Of a DNA stretch of 64,000 nt, positions 18,224 through 26,423 are shown in pieces; positions within the stretch are counted from its first letter, which is position 1, and every line of letters starts with the position of its first letter. A program made the translations under genes and the position numbers. The DNA is from Candidatus Kosakonia sp. 282A-S69 (GTDB lineage Bacteria; Pseudomonadota; Gammaproteobacteria; Enterobacterales; Enterobacteriaceae), in the NCBI RefSeq assembly GCF_029433855.1, contig NZ_JAROAU010000001.1, positions 241,608 through 305,607 of the forward strand, in the 5' to 3' direction. Under the pieces are notes generated by a model. It was not told where the DNA came from. It saw only the letters and a list, made by a program, of their open reading frames with translations, and ran no database searches.

Positions 18224-19603
18224 TTACCACCAGGCTTCCCACATCGCGCCGATGTTAAGCGAGTCGAGGGAGGTATCGTTGGTGCCGTTGACGCGTGCGG
18301 TGCGTTTGTTATCCACTTCGCCGCCGGTCACGTAGAAGCGCAGCATCGGGCGGAACTCCGGCCCCATCGCGATAGAGATGTTCTGCGACAGCGTGGCTTT
18401 CCAGCCGTGGTTGTCGCCGCCATCATCATAATCCACGCGCTGGTAGCCCAGCTCCAGCCAGGTTGAGTGCACATCGTTCCACCAGTGCATTGGGCGAACA
18501 ATCGCGCCATAGTTGCGGCGATTATCCGTTTTTATACGGCTGTTGTCGTAATCATGGAAGGCGAGCAGATAATCCACCTGGGTTTGCTGGGTGAATTTAT
18601 AGGTCCCTTCAAAGCTGGTGTAGAGGGTCTTCAGATCGTCGGTTTTGTTAAAGACGCTGTTGTCCGAGTTATCAGAGTAGCGGGCAATCAGCTTGTTGAT
18701 GCCGCTATCGTAGGTATGGCTCAGCACCGCGCCGCCCTGCCAGGCGTGCAGACGCTCGTCGCGATCCACCGCTTTTGAGTCAAAGCCGTAGTTGGCGTAA
18801 ATCTCCAGATCGAGCGGGCCGACTTTCATGCCGTGCACTTTTGAGGTGACCGCATAGTTGCCTTTATCGCCGACGTTAGAGCTGCCGGTACAGGTGATGC
18901 GCGACGGGTTGGATTCATCCTCCAGCACTTCCGGGCTACAGGATTCAATAGAGCCAACCACGGCAACGTCAAACTGCACGCCGCCAATATCGAAGTTTTT
19001 CACCCCTGCGCCCTGGCCGTCGTGGTTCATCCAGAAGTAGTCGTTGATCCCCTGCTGTGGACGCTGGTGGAAATCACGCCCCGCCCAGAAGTAGGCGTTA
19101 GGGTTGGAGGCCAGCAGATTGGTGACGCCAGCGTAGGCTTTTTTCAGGTTAACTTCATCGCCCCAGTGATCGAACATCACATTGATGTCCCATATCGCGC
19201 CGTTATCGCCTTTGAACGCTTTCGAAAGCTGGAATTCGCCACCGTTGCCTTCGTTGCCGAGACGACCAATCGCCGACGCGCCGTTGTAGGAGCCATCAAC
19301 GCCGACATATTTCTGATCGCCGGACTGATAATGCGCGCCATAGCGGGCATAACCGGTAAATTTCACGCCGTAGGGGATCGCCAAATCGGGAGTTTGCGCT
19401 GCGCTTTGCGGCTCAACCACAACATCGGCTTTTTTATTTATTGCGGCGTCCATTTTCGCCTGGCGCTCCGCCAGCGCTTTATCCACCGCTTTTGCGACAA
19501 TGGCGTCAATTTGCTCTTGCGTAAACTCCTGGGCGAGGGCGGAACCAGAGCAAAGTGTAGCCGCAACCGCCAGCGCCACTGGAAGTTTTTTATTTATCTT
19601 CAT
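18224..19603 (-). CDS. LamB-family carbohydrate porin (BglH/ScrY-like)
   Basis: A 459-residue outer-membrane protein with a signal peptide cut after Ala24 (SGSALA/QEF). A short, charged, coiled-coil-like region rich in Ala, Lys and Asp follows (about 25-70), as in ScrY and BglH but shorter, then a LamB-type barrel (YGVKFTGYARYGAHY; YFWAGRDFHQRPQQGINDYF; HDGQGAGVKN). The last residue is Trp, the usual outer-membrane assembly signal. It probably lets beta-glucosides or cellobiose through the outer membrane. It is the last gene of the PTS operon, after a gap of about 145 bases, and may have its own mRNA end. Confidence 0.88.
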   Translation of the reverse strand: MKINKKLPVALAVAATLCSGSALAQEFTQEQIDAIVAKAVDKALAERQAKMDAAINKKADVVVEPQSAAQTPDLAIPYGVKFTGYARYGAHYQSGDQKYVGVDGSYNGASAIGRLGNEGNGGEFQLSKAFKGDNGAIWDINVMFDHWGDEVNLKKAYAGVTNLLASNPNAYFWAGRDFHQRPQQGINDYFWMNHDGQGAGVKNFDIGGVQFDVAVVGSIESCSPEVLEDESNPSRITCTGSSNVGDKGNYAVTSKVHGMKVGPLDLEIYANYGFDSKAVDRDERLHAWQGGAVLSHTYDSGINKLIARYSDNSDNSVFNKTDDLKTLYTSFEGTYKFTQQTQVDYLLAFHDYDNSRIKTDNRRNYGAIVRPMHWWNDVHSTWLELGYQRVDYDDGGDNHGWKATLSQNISIAMGPEFRPMLRFYVTGGEVDNKRTARVNGTNDTSLDSLNIGAMWEAWW

Positions 19604-19747
19604 GGTTATCTCAATATAGTAAGTTGTTCTCAGACAATAACCTTCCGCTCCGTGACAGAGAGGAATATTGCCATCATCAAAACAGACTGCTTTATTTTAT
19701 TAAGTTGGGTACAGACGTATTAAGATTTACCGTAATCAATTCTCCAT

Positions 19748-20053
19748 TCAGTTACGCTGATAAAGCTGAACGATCTCCTCAGATAATTCACGAGCTAATA
19801 ACGACGTCATCAAATGGTCCTGCGCGTGCACCATAATCAAAGTCATCGGCTGACGGCCTTCGCCAGCATCCTGTTCGATTAATTTGGTTTGCATCTGGTG
19901 CGCCTGGCGCGCATAGCCATCGGCTTCCTTCAGCAGCAGTTTCGCTTCATCAATGTTGCCTTCGCGCGCGGAGCGCAGGGCTTCAAAGCAGAGGCTGCGC
20001 GACTGCCCGGCGTTGACGATAATCTCCATTACCGCCTCTTCAAGTGCGACCAT
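19748..20053 (-). CDS. PTS lactose/cellobiose-type IIA component
   Basis: A 101-residue trimer-forming IIA of the Lac family. The phosphorylated histidine is His76 in the motif VHAQDHLM, and helical segments AREGNIDEAKLLLKEADGYA and LARELSEEIVQLYQ complete the fold. A longer frame opens at TTG 20062, but the ATG at 20053, with AGGA upstream, gives the normal length. It receives phosphate from HPr and passes it to IIB. The ATG is five bases after the stop of the phospho-beta-glucosidase gene, so the two are co-transcribed. Confidence 0.92.
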   Translation of the reverse strand: MVALEEAVMEIIVNAGQSRSLCFEALRSAREGNIDEAKLLLKEADGYARQAHQMQTKLIEQDAGEGRQPMTLIMVHAQDHLMTSLLARELSEEIVQLYQRN

Positions 20054-20058
20054 AATTT

Positions 20059-21450
20059 TCAATCCTGAGTAGTAAAACCATTATTTTCAGCGGTGGCGGC
20101 AAACCACTCTCCGCTTTTTTTAACGGTGCGTTGTTGGGTGTCGAGATCTAATTGCACAAAGCCGTAGCGGTTTTTATAGGCGTTACACCACGACCAGTTA
20201 TCGATAAAGGTCCACATATGGTAGCCAAGACAGTGACTGCCTTCGCTAATACCTTTATGCAGCCAGATAAGATGATCGCGAACGAAATTAATTCGGTAGC
20301 TATCGTTTATCTGGCCATTTTCAATAAACCGCTGTTCATTCTCGACGCCCATACCGTTTTCGGAAATAAAACAGCGTGGGTTACCGTAATTAATGCGCAG
20401 GTTGGTGAGAATATCGTAAATACCCGGTTCATAAATTTCCCACCCGCGATAAGGGTTCATTTTACGGCCCGGCATATCGTAATAATCAAACAACCACTCC
20501 GGCATAAACGGCGAATCGGGATTGACCGCGCTCTCCCGGCACTTTACCCGCCGCGGCTGGTAATAGTTGATGCCGAGCAGATCGATCTTCCCTTCTGCGA
20601 TAAGCGCAATATCGTCCGGCTGGCAGGCGGGTAGCTGATTGTGCTCTTTCAGCAGCGCCACCAGGTCAGCGGGATACTCGCCACGCAGTACCGGGTCGAG
20701 AAAACTGCGGTTAAACAGTAAGTCAGCATGGTGCGCCGCCTTCACATCCGCCGGGTGCTGCGAGCGCGGATAAGAGGGCGTCAGGTTGAGCACAATGCCA
20801 ATCTCACCGGGATAGTACCCGGCGCGAAAAGCGCGCACCGCACTGGCGTGAGCCAGGACCGTGTTATAGGCCACCGTGGCCGCACGCTTGAAGTCGACCA
20901 CGTTCGGGTAGTGGAAATCGTAAAGATACCCGCCCTCCACCGGCACAATCGGCTCGTTGAAGGTGAACCAGTGATGCACGCGATCGCCGAACAGCTCAAA
21001 GCAGATCTGCGCATAGCGGCTGAAGGCGTCGACCACTTCCCGGCTCTCCCAGCCGCCCTTCTCCTGCATCACCATCGGCATATCAAAGTGGAACAGGGTA
21101 ATAAATGGCGTAATGCCCTGCGCCAGCAGTTCGTCAATCACGCTGTTATAAAACGCCACCGCCTGTGGGTTCACCTCGCCGGTGCCGTCCGGGATAAGGC
21201 GCGCCCAGCTCAGGGAAGTGCGAAAGCTGTTGTGCTTAAGCTGTTTGAGCAGGGCGATATCCTGCCGCCAGTGGCGGTAGAAGGTCGACGTCTGCTGCGG
21301 CCCCACCTGCTGATGAAAACGCCACGGCTGCTGAGCAAACCAGGCATCCCACGTGGTGGCGCTTTTACCAGCCTGTTCGCTTTCCCCTTCAGTTTGCAGC
21401 GCAGAGCAGGCGCTGCCCCACCAGAAGTTTGCGGGAAATTCATATTTCAT
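20059..21450 (-). CDS. GH1 6-phospho-beta-glucosidase
   Basis: A 463-residue cytoplasmic GH1 enzyme that cleaves PTS-phosphorylated cellobiose or aryl-beta-glucosides. The acid/base is Glu166 in FTFNEPIV, and the nucleophile is Glu364 in FISENGMG. The C-terminal NAYKNRYG segment, following SWC, matches the Ser/Lys/Tyr phosphate pocket of 6-phospho enzymes. The N-terminal FWWGSACSALQTEGE loop is typical of GH1. It lies between the IIC and IIA genes. The precise aglycone preference cannot be read. Confidence 0.93.
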   Translation of the reverse strand: MKYEFPANFWWGSACSALQTEGESEQAGKSATTWDAWFAQQPWRFHQQVGPQQTSTFYRHWRQDIALLKQLKHNSFRTSLSWARLIPDGTGEVNPQAVAFYNSVIDELLAQGITPFITLFHFDMPMVMQEKGGWESREVVDAFSRYAQICFELFGDRVHHWFTFNEPIVPVEGGYLYDFHYPNVVDFKRAATVAYNTVLAHASAVRAFRAGYYPGEIGIVLNLTPSYPRSQHPADVKAAHHADLLFNRSFLDPVLRGEYPADLVALLKEHNQLPACQPDDIALIAEGKIDLLGINYYQPRRVKCRESAVNPDSPFMPEWLFDYYDMPGRKMNPYRGWEIYEPGIYDILTNLRINYGNPRCFISENGMGVENEQRFIENGQINDSYRINFVRDHLIWLHKGISEGSHCLGYHMWTFIDNWSWCNAYKNRYGFVQLDLDTQQRTVKKSGEWFAATAENNGFTTQD

Positions 21451-21462
21451 TACCGGCTCCTT

Positions 21463-22794
21463 TTAATTACTGCGGACGGTTTCCGCCATCGGGGCGCTGC
21501 TCTGCGCTGCTTTTTCCTCTTCTGCTTTCATCAGCGAGTGCTCGTAAGCACGCAGGAAAGGCAGATACATCAGGGCGGACATCACCATACAGATCAAACA
21601 CATCACCAGCGGGCTAAGGGCCCAGTTTGCCGCCCATGAAGCACCGATTGGCGCAGGCGTTGTCCACGGTGTCAGGGAAACCACCTGGGCAAGCAGCCCC
21701 ATTCTGGTGGCGGTCCAGGCGAGCACGGCGTTAATCAGCGGGACGCAGACAAACGGCACAAACAGCATTGGGTTCATGATGATCGGCGCGCCGAAGAGAA
21801 TCGGTTCGTTGATGTTAAAGAAGCTCGGCACCACGCCCATTTTGCCGATGGTACGCAGATGGGTGACGCGACTGCGCAGCAGCAGGAAGGCGAGCGGCAG
21901 CGTGGAACCGACACCGCCAATCAGCAGGTAGTGATCCCAGAAGCCCTGCAGATAGACGTGCGGTAACGCCGCGCCTGCCGCCAGTGCGGCCTGGTTCGCG
22001 GAGAGGTTGGCCATCCAGAACGGGTTCATGATGCCAGTGACAATCAGCGAACCGTGGATGCCGGCGAACCAAAAAATCTGGCACAGCAGCACAGAGAGCA
22101 GAACCGCAGGCAGCGAGTCGGAGGCGGAAACCAGCGGCTCAAGCAGATGCATAATCGCCTGCGGCATAATCATGCCGGTTTGCGCTTCGATGAAGAGGTT
22201 GAGCGGGTGCAGCGTGGCGATAATCACCAGCACCGGAATGAGGATCTCAAATGAGCGGGCGACGCCGGTCGGCACCTCTTTCGGCAGACGAATAGTGATC
22301 TTGTGCTGCTTCAGCCAGGCGTAAACGCGTGACGAGTAGATAGAGGTGATCAGCGCAGTAAAGATGCCCTGACCCGAGAGATACTGCGTCGAGATGGTGC
22401 CATCTTTGTAAGGCGCGGCGACCAGCAGAAACGCCATAAACGCCAGCAGACCGGTCATCACCGGGTCAAGATTAAACTGGCGGCCAAGACTGGCACCAAT
22501 ACCGACAGAGATAAAAAAGGTCATCACACCCATGCTGAGGTTAAATGGCAACATCAGCTGTTCGCGGTATTCGGTCGAGAAATCAAGCCACGCGCGGGCA
22601 AAGCCGACGGTGGTATCCGCGGAGAAGGGCGGGAAGATAAACACCAGCATAAAAGAGCCGATGATCATAAACGGCAGTGCGGCGGTAAAGCCGTCGCGGA
22701 TGGCGATAACGTACTTTTGTTGACCCAGGCGACCGGCCAGCGGCGTGATGCTTTGCTCAATCACCGTAATCATGGATTGGTAGAGGGAACTCAT
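21463..22794 (-). CDS. PTS cellobiose-type IIC permease
   Basis: A 443-residue membrane component of the Lac/cellobiose PTS family, with about ten hydrophobic helices. Family segments are AIRDGFTAALPFMIIGSFML near the N-terminus, WFAGIHGSLIVTGIMNPFWM in the middle, and FNINEPILFGAPIIMNPMLF, which forms the sugar-binding re-entrant part. It moves and phosphorylates beta-glucosides using phosphate from the separate IIB. It lies 12 bases after IIB. Confidence 0.93.
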   Translation of the reverse strand: MSSLYQSMITVIEQSITPLAGRLGQQKYVIAIRDGFTAALPFMIIGSFMLVFIFPPFSADTTVGFARAWLDFSTEYREQLMLPFNLSMGVMTFFISVGIGASLGRQFNLDPVMTGLLAFMAFLLVAAPYKDGTISTQYLSGQGIFTALITSIYSSRVYAWLKQHKITIRLPKEVPTGVARSFEILIPVLVIIATLHPLNLFIEAQTGMIMPQAIMHLLEPLVSASDSLPAVLLSVLLCQIFWFAGIHGSLIVTGIMNPFWMANLSANQAALAAGAALPHVYLQGFWDHYLLIGGVGSTLPLAFLLLRSRVTHLRTIGKMGVVPSFFNINEPILFGAPIIMNPMLFVPFVCVPLINAVLAWTATRMGLLAQVVSLTPWTTPAPIGASWAANWALSPLVMCLICMVMSALMYLPFLRAYEHSLMKAEEEKAAQSSAPMAETVRSN

Positions 22795-22805
22795 AAGAAC
22801 ACCTT

Positions 22806-23120
22806 TTAATGTGCCGCTTCAATCAGCGACAGAGCATAGTCCAGTACCTCGTCGCCACGTTGCATGCCGTAATCCATCGGGTTGATGGGTTGTACCGGAA
22901 TGCCCTGAGCGGCGGCCTTTTCTGCCAGTGTTTTTAACATGTATTTAACTTGTGGACCGAGAAGCACGACCTGGTAGCGCGGGAACTGCATATCAAACTC
23001 AGCAACGCCGTACGCATCGATCTCAACCGGAATATCGCGGGCTTTCGCCGCCTCTTCCATTTTCCTGACCAGCAGACTGGTGGACATACCGGCTGAGCAA
23101 CACAACATGATCCTGAACAT
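22806..23120 (-). CDS. PTS cellobiose-type IIB component
   Basis: A 104-residue IIB with the phosphocysteine loop LCCSAGMSTS near the N-terminus; Cys8 is the likely phosphorylated residue. The rest shows the ChbB-type fold (VVLLGPQVKYMLKTL; GIPVQPINPMDYG). It is the first gene of the operon; the leader upstream carries the LacI-type operator and a possible CRP site. The separate IIA, IIB and IIC are as in chitobiose/cellobiose systems. Confidence 0.93.
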   Translation of the reverse strand: MFRIMLCCSAGMSTSLLVRKMEEAAKARDIPVEIDAYGVAEFDMQFPRYQVVLLGPQVKYMLKTLAEKAAAQGIPVQPINPMDYGMQRGDEVLDYALSLIEAAH

Positions 23121-23173
23121 CGTTAACCGTCCTCGAAGTGTAAAAAGTTATTGCGGAGACGATTGGATATCAT

Positions 23174-23191
23174 ATGGAAACCGGTTTCCAT
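23174..23191. promoter_or_regulatory. LacI-family operator O1 (PTS operon side)
   Basis: ATGGAAACCGGTTTCCAT is a perfect 18-base palindrome with the central CG step usual for LacI/GalR regulators. It lies 54 bases before the IIB start and is the likely site of the adjacent regulator. Confidence 0.82.
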
Positions 23192-23207
23192 GAATTCGCC
23201 ATAGAAG

Positions 23208-23223
23208 TGTGATAGCTGTCAAT
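23208..23223. promoter_or_regulatory. Possible CRP site in the PTS/LacI intergenic region
   Basis: TGTGA-TAGCTG-TCAAT has a perfect left half and three of five right-half positions of TGTGA-N6-TCACA. Catabolite control is usual for such operons; the match alone is moderate. Confidence 0.4.
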
Positions 23224-23298
23224 ATCTGTAAATAATAAGGCTGGTTTATTCGATTTCCGTCACGAAATTGCGCCTTTTCAACAGGCAAAACGGCACAA

Positions 23299-23317
23299 AT
23301 GGAAAATCGGTTTCCAT
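23299..23317. promoter_or_regulatory. LacI-family operator O2 (regulator side)
   Basis: ATGGAAAATCGGTTTCCAT repeats O1 with one extra base in the middle. Its centre is about 125 bases from that of O1, a spacing that would allow DNA looping. It lies about 95 bases before the regulator ATG, so autoregulation is likely. Confidence 0.7.
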
Positions 23318-23412
23318 GAAAAAAAGAAACGGCTATACTCGCGATGGTTATAGATTAGCCATTGCAGTATCTGTTTTTTGCGGGCGCGCTTTGTGCCTGC
23401 CAGGGGAGAAAG

Positions 23413-24369
23413 ATGTCTACAATCAACGATGTATCACGTTTAGCTGGGGTGTCGAAAGCCACAGTCTCACGGGTGTTGAGCGGTTCGCGTGGCGTTAAGG
23501 AAGCCAGCCGCCTCGCAGTACTGAAAGCGGTCGACGAGCTGAACTATCGGCCCAATGTTATCGCCCAGTCGCTGCTCAGCCAGTCGACAGGCTGCATCGG
23601 AGTGATCTGCGCGCAGGAGAATGTTAACCAGACCACCGGTTACCTCTATGCGCTGGAGAAGCATCTCAGCCAGAGCCAGAAACACCTGCTTTTGCGCTTC
23701 GCCAACACCCAGACAGAGGTGATGAGCGCGCTGGATGAGCTCACCTGCGGGCTGTGTGACGATGTGCTGATCATTGGTGCCCGTTTTCCGCTGTCCGTTG
23801 ATGACGAGAATGTGATCCTTGTGGATTGCGTTGAGTCTGCCGATACCACGCTCAACAGTATTCAGTTCGATCGCGCCTTTGCCGCCGAAACCGCCTGCAA
23901 CTACCTGACAAGCCAGGGTCGCCGCCAAATCGCGCTGATTCATCCGCATAATGCCGCCGCCGAACAGGTGCTGCACGGGTATAAACTGGCGCTGGAAAAC
24001 AATTTCCTGCCCTTCAACCGTAACCTCGTCTTTATGGATGACACCTCATCATCCGTGGCGCTGCAAGTGCTGCTGAACAACGCCACCACGCTTAATTTCA
24101 ATGCGTTACTGGTTGCCGATGAGCAGGAAGCGCAGCGTGTGATCCCGCAGTTACAGGCGTTTAATAAATCTGTGCCGGAAGATATTATGGTCTTCAGCCT
24201 TGCTGGCTCGCTCCATCTGCCTGGCATTCCGACTATTCCGGCGATTGAATACTCAATGGATGCAATGGCTGCGCGTATTGTGTCGTGGCTTAATGAGAAA
24301 ACGCAGAGTGTATTAGGGACATATCGCGTACGCGGGGATTTAATTATTCCGGACGTAAGAAAACGCTAA
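23413..24369 (+). CDS. LacI-family repressor of the beta-glucoside PTS operon
   Basis: A 318-residue regulator. The LacI helix-turn-helix is MSTINDVSRLAGVSKATVSR with the hinge helix RPNVIAQSLLS, followed by a periplasmic-binding-protein-like effector domain (about 60-318). The frame opens further upstream at 23362, but the ATG at 23413 is preceded by GGGGAG and gives the standard N-terminus. It is divergent from the PTS genes across an intergenic region with two ATGGAAA-N4/5-TTTCCAT operators. The inducer is probably a phosphorylated or free beta-glucoside (inference). It resembles AscG-type repressors. Confidence 0.9.
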   Translation: MSTINDVSRLAGVSKATVSRVLSGSRGVKEASRLAVLKAVDELNYRPNVIAQSLLSQSTGCIGVICAQENVNQTTGYLYALEKHLSQSQKHLLLRFANTQTEVMSALDELTCGLCDDVLIIGARFPLSVDDENVILVDCVESADTTLNSIQFDRAFAAETACNYLTSQGRRQIALIHPHNAAAEQVLHGYKLALENNFLPFNRNLVFMDDTSSSVALQVLLNNATTLNFNALLVADEQEAQRVIPQLQAFNKSVPEDIMVFSLAGSLHLPGIPTIPAIEYSMDAMAARIVSWLNEKTQSVLGTYRVRGDLIIPDVRKR

Positions 24370-24377
24370 ATAGCATG

Positions 24378-24403
24378 GCCTCCGAAAGGGGGCTTTTATT
24401 TTA
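24378..24403 (+). terminator. Terminator of the LacI gene
   Basis: GCCTCC and GGGGGC pair around a GAAA tetraloop (24378-24393), followed by TTTTATTTTAT. It lies nine bases after the stop. Confidence 0.85.
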
Positions 24404-24569
24404 TATCAGATAAGAATACTCTTTTCGCCGGTTAACCTTTCTCAAACTCCCCCTTCGCTATTGAAATATAATAAAAAATAAACAAACCTATAACGCATCG
24501 ATTCTAAAGGAGCTTAATCGGTATCGAGTCGTACCTGTAAATTCCATTCTTTTAATAAGGAAGGTTGCT

Positions 24570-25013
24570 ATGTGGCACTCGAATATAGGTGAGTCAGAGA
24601 TAAAAATCCTGTTTGCTTTTATTATGTTGATAGTCGCCGTGCCTGCGGATTCACATATTCAGAAGCTGACAACCGCCGCGATCGTAAAGATATCGACGGA
24701 TCCATTTACTGCCCTTCTTTCCTCTGACTGCCATAATGAGCCCGGAAATTTCGTCCATACCGCCAGCGAAAAGAACAGCAGCTTTGTCCTTGATGATCAG
24801 CGGCATCGCGACTATTTCCGCAACCTGGCAGAGTGCTCCTTCTCTTGCGATCTGTGCGCATCCTGCTGCCCCGGTTATAGGGGGCTTAGCGATAATCGTG
24901 CACAATTAACCAGCTACAGCGCGCCGTTTGAGCAAGAAAAGAGACGTTATTCCGACGATATCGAATGGTTTTTACCCTGCTGTGACAACGTGTTAATCGC
25001 AGCCTGTTATTGA
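24570..25013 (+). CDS. Hypothetical Cys-rich protein with N-terminal hydrophobic segment
   Basis: A possible 147-residue protein. AAGGAAGG precedes the ATG at suitable distance, and residues 12-26 (IKILFAFIMLIVAVP) form a short hydrophobic stretch that could be a signal peptide or anchor. The rest has nine cysteines in clusters (SFSCDLCASCCPGY; FLPCCD; AACY). No family is recognised. A terminator follows at 25079. The opposite strand (24651-24905) also has a protein-like frame but begins right after a stop with TTG, so the coding strand is not settled. It is in an AT-richer accessory block. Confidence 0.3.
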   Translation: MWHSNIGESEIKILFAFIMLIVAVPADSHIQKLTTAAIVKISTDPFTALLSSDCHNEPGNFVHTASEKNSSFVLDDQRHRDYFRNLAECSFSCDLCASCCPGYRGLSDNRAQLTSYSAPFEQEKRRYSDDIEWFLPCCDNVLIAACY

Positions 25014-25078
25014 ATTGAGAGTGCGTTTTTTCATATACCCCTGCGTTGATGGTCTGACTTGTACGACTTGTTAGATTT

Positions 25079-25104
25079 GCCGGTCTGTGGACCGGCTTTT
25101 TTTT
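25079..25104 (+). terminator. Strong intrinsic terminator in the accessory block
   Basis: GCCGGT and ACCGGC pair around CTGTGG and are followed by eight Ts (25097-25104). It ends a plus-strand transcript that covers 24570-25013 or an unannotated small RNA. Confidence 0.85.
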
Positions 25105-25136
25105 GGCAGGCCGCCGCAGAGCCAAGGAGAAGAGCC

Positions 25137-25346
25137 GTGGAAAAGAGAGAGAGCATCTGGAAAGTTGCCGGTATTACTAACCTCGCCAGTCGCCTCTATT
25201 GTCCGCTGGTCTCCCTGACGGATGGCCGCGTCTTTCGCACCGTCCGACTGGAGCTCGATGGGGATCAGTTGAAATATATGACGCTGCGCGAGATAGAGGT
25301 GGTGGCAGTCAGCCTGATTAAAAACCATGCTGATGAGAGATCCTAA
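25137..25346 (+). CDS. Hypothetical 69-residue protein
   Basis: GTG 25137 is preceded by AAGGAG at good distance. The product reads MEKRESIWKVAGITNLASRL and then CPLVSLTDGRVFRTVRLELDG, a beta-strand-like pattern, with a final amphipathic helix (REIEVVAVSLIKNHAD). It has no signal peptide or membrane helix and no recognised family. It follows a strong terminator by 33 bases, so a promoter of its own must overlap that region, or it depends on readthrough. Confidence 0.45.
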   Translation: MEKRESIWKVAGITNLASRLYCPLVSLTDGRVFRTVRLELDGDQLKYMTLREIEVVAVSLIKNHADERS

Positions 25347-25380
25347 AATAACAGGCGTGCAGAAAATAAAATGCATTCGT

Positions 25381-25435
25381 CTGGGCACTACCTTCGGCGT
25401 AAAAACGAAGGCCGGGAATAACCCACAATGCCCAG
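25381..25435. other. Nested inverted repeats, possible structured RNA
   Basis: CTGGGCA (25381-25387) can pair with TGCCCAG (25429-25435), and inside it CCTTCG (25391-25396) pairs with CGAAGG (25406-25411). It lies 35 bases after the 69-residue ORF and 100 bases before the end of the LuxR-type gene. There is no T-tract on either strand, so it is not a plain terminator. Confidence 0.4.
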
Positions 25436-25534
25436 GCGAATGCGTTCTGGAAGCGCAAAAAACATTAGAGGAATATAGCGATATGCCCGCGTGTCAGAAA
25501 GCCCCGGGTTTCACTATCAGACAAAATAACCTAC

Positions 25535-26374
25535 TCAGGGAGGGGTCTCATCGCTGTCTGCTTTACACCCTTCATGACAGGGTAAATTGCATTTGTCAGA
25601 CTCTGAGTCATAACAGAAATGGTAGAGAGGACAGGTTTCGCAGAGTGCTCTCTCATTATTACAACGCGTCTTGTATATATGGTTCAGGCATTCATTATCC
25701 TGATTTTTGTCCTCAACGCTCAATACACGAATCAGCTCGCGGGAAGACATGGTATGTTCTATTTTTTGCGCTAGCTGCGATTTGTAGGCATAAATAGTCT
25801 TAATCTGCAGGCTTTTTAATTCGGCGATTTTCTGGATTGATAAACCGGCAATAAGCAGTCGAAGGGTGTTAATCTCATTTGGCGTTGCGCCCAGTAAATA
25901 AAGCCGGTGATAGATTTTGTCCTGAATCTCTTTATATAACGTTTGCCTGTCATAAAGTAGATTCATCATTCTTGGGCGCATAATGCCTGGAGAGAGGCAG
26001 ACCGGCGAGCGGTCGACACGCATCGCTGTCTCTATCTCCGCGCGCGTCAGAGTAATCAGTTTCGAGTGCGTGATGCAGCGCTTCTCTTCAAAATAAAACT
26101 CAGCAACAACTTTATCATTGAGATGGATTTTTCGCGCCGTAAAGAAAACTGCGCGCAGCCGTGAAGTTGAGGCGATGGCTGCGATAAGTATTACTTTGCG
26201 GTGCGGTGAAGCATCAATGATTAAGGGTAGTGAGGTGTTTTTATGCAGGACCTCTAAAAGCTTTTGCTCATCCTGATATATTTTTATAACGATATAACTG
26301 TTTTTTTCAAAAAATGCGGTGATGGCCAGGAGCGCAGGCCAGGAATAGCTAAAGACAATGATCTCAGCAGACAT
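25535..26374 (-). CDS. LuxR-type regulator with an eight-cysteine C-terminal tail
   Basis: A 279-residue protein. Residues 1-120 look like a degenerate receiver-type domain (IIVFSYSWPALLAITAFFEK; LPLIIDASPHRKVILIAAIA). A LuxR helix-turn-helix lies at about 163-205 (TPNEINTLRLLIAGLSIQKI; QIKTIYAYKSQLAQKI). The tail after it has cysteines at 229, 238, 245, 248, 254, 262, 266 and 270, which is not usual for LuxR proteins and suggests metal or Fe-S binding. It lies downstream of a three-helix membrane protein on the same strand. DNA targets unknown. The block is AT-rich, consistent with horizontal acquisition. Confidence 0.72.
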   Translation of the reverse strand: MSAEIIVFSYSWPALLAITAFFEKNSYIVIKIYQDEQKLLEVLHKNTSLPLIIDASPHRKVILIAAIASTSRLRAVFFTARKIHLNDKVVAEFYFEEKRCITHSKLITLTRAEIETAMRVDRSPVCLSPGIMRPRMMNLLYDRQTLYKEIQDKIYHRLYLLGATPNEINTLRLLIAGLSIQKIAELKSLQIKTIYAYKSQLAQKIEHTMSSRELIRVLSVEDKNQDNECLNHIYKTRCNNERALCETCPLYHFCYDSESDKCNLPCHEGCKADSDETPP

Positions 26375-26423
26375 ACAAAAACTCCCTTTATTTATACCTG
26401 CAAGTATGAGCGGTATTTCTTTT

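Noticed and set aside
19022-19723. 233-codon plus-strand ORF opposite the porin
   Set aside because: Shadow of the LamB-type gene, which has a signal peptide, terminal aromatic residue and family motifs.
25327-25797. 156-codon plus-strand ORF after the 69-residue gene
   Set aside because: Its second half lies antisense to the conserved-looking LuxR-type gene, no ribosome site fits, and the sequence composition is not protein-like.
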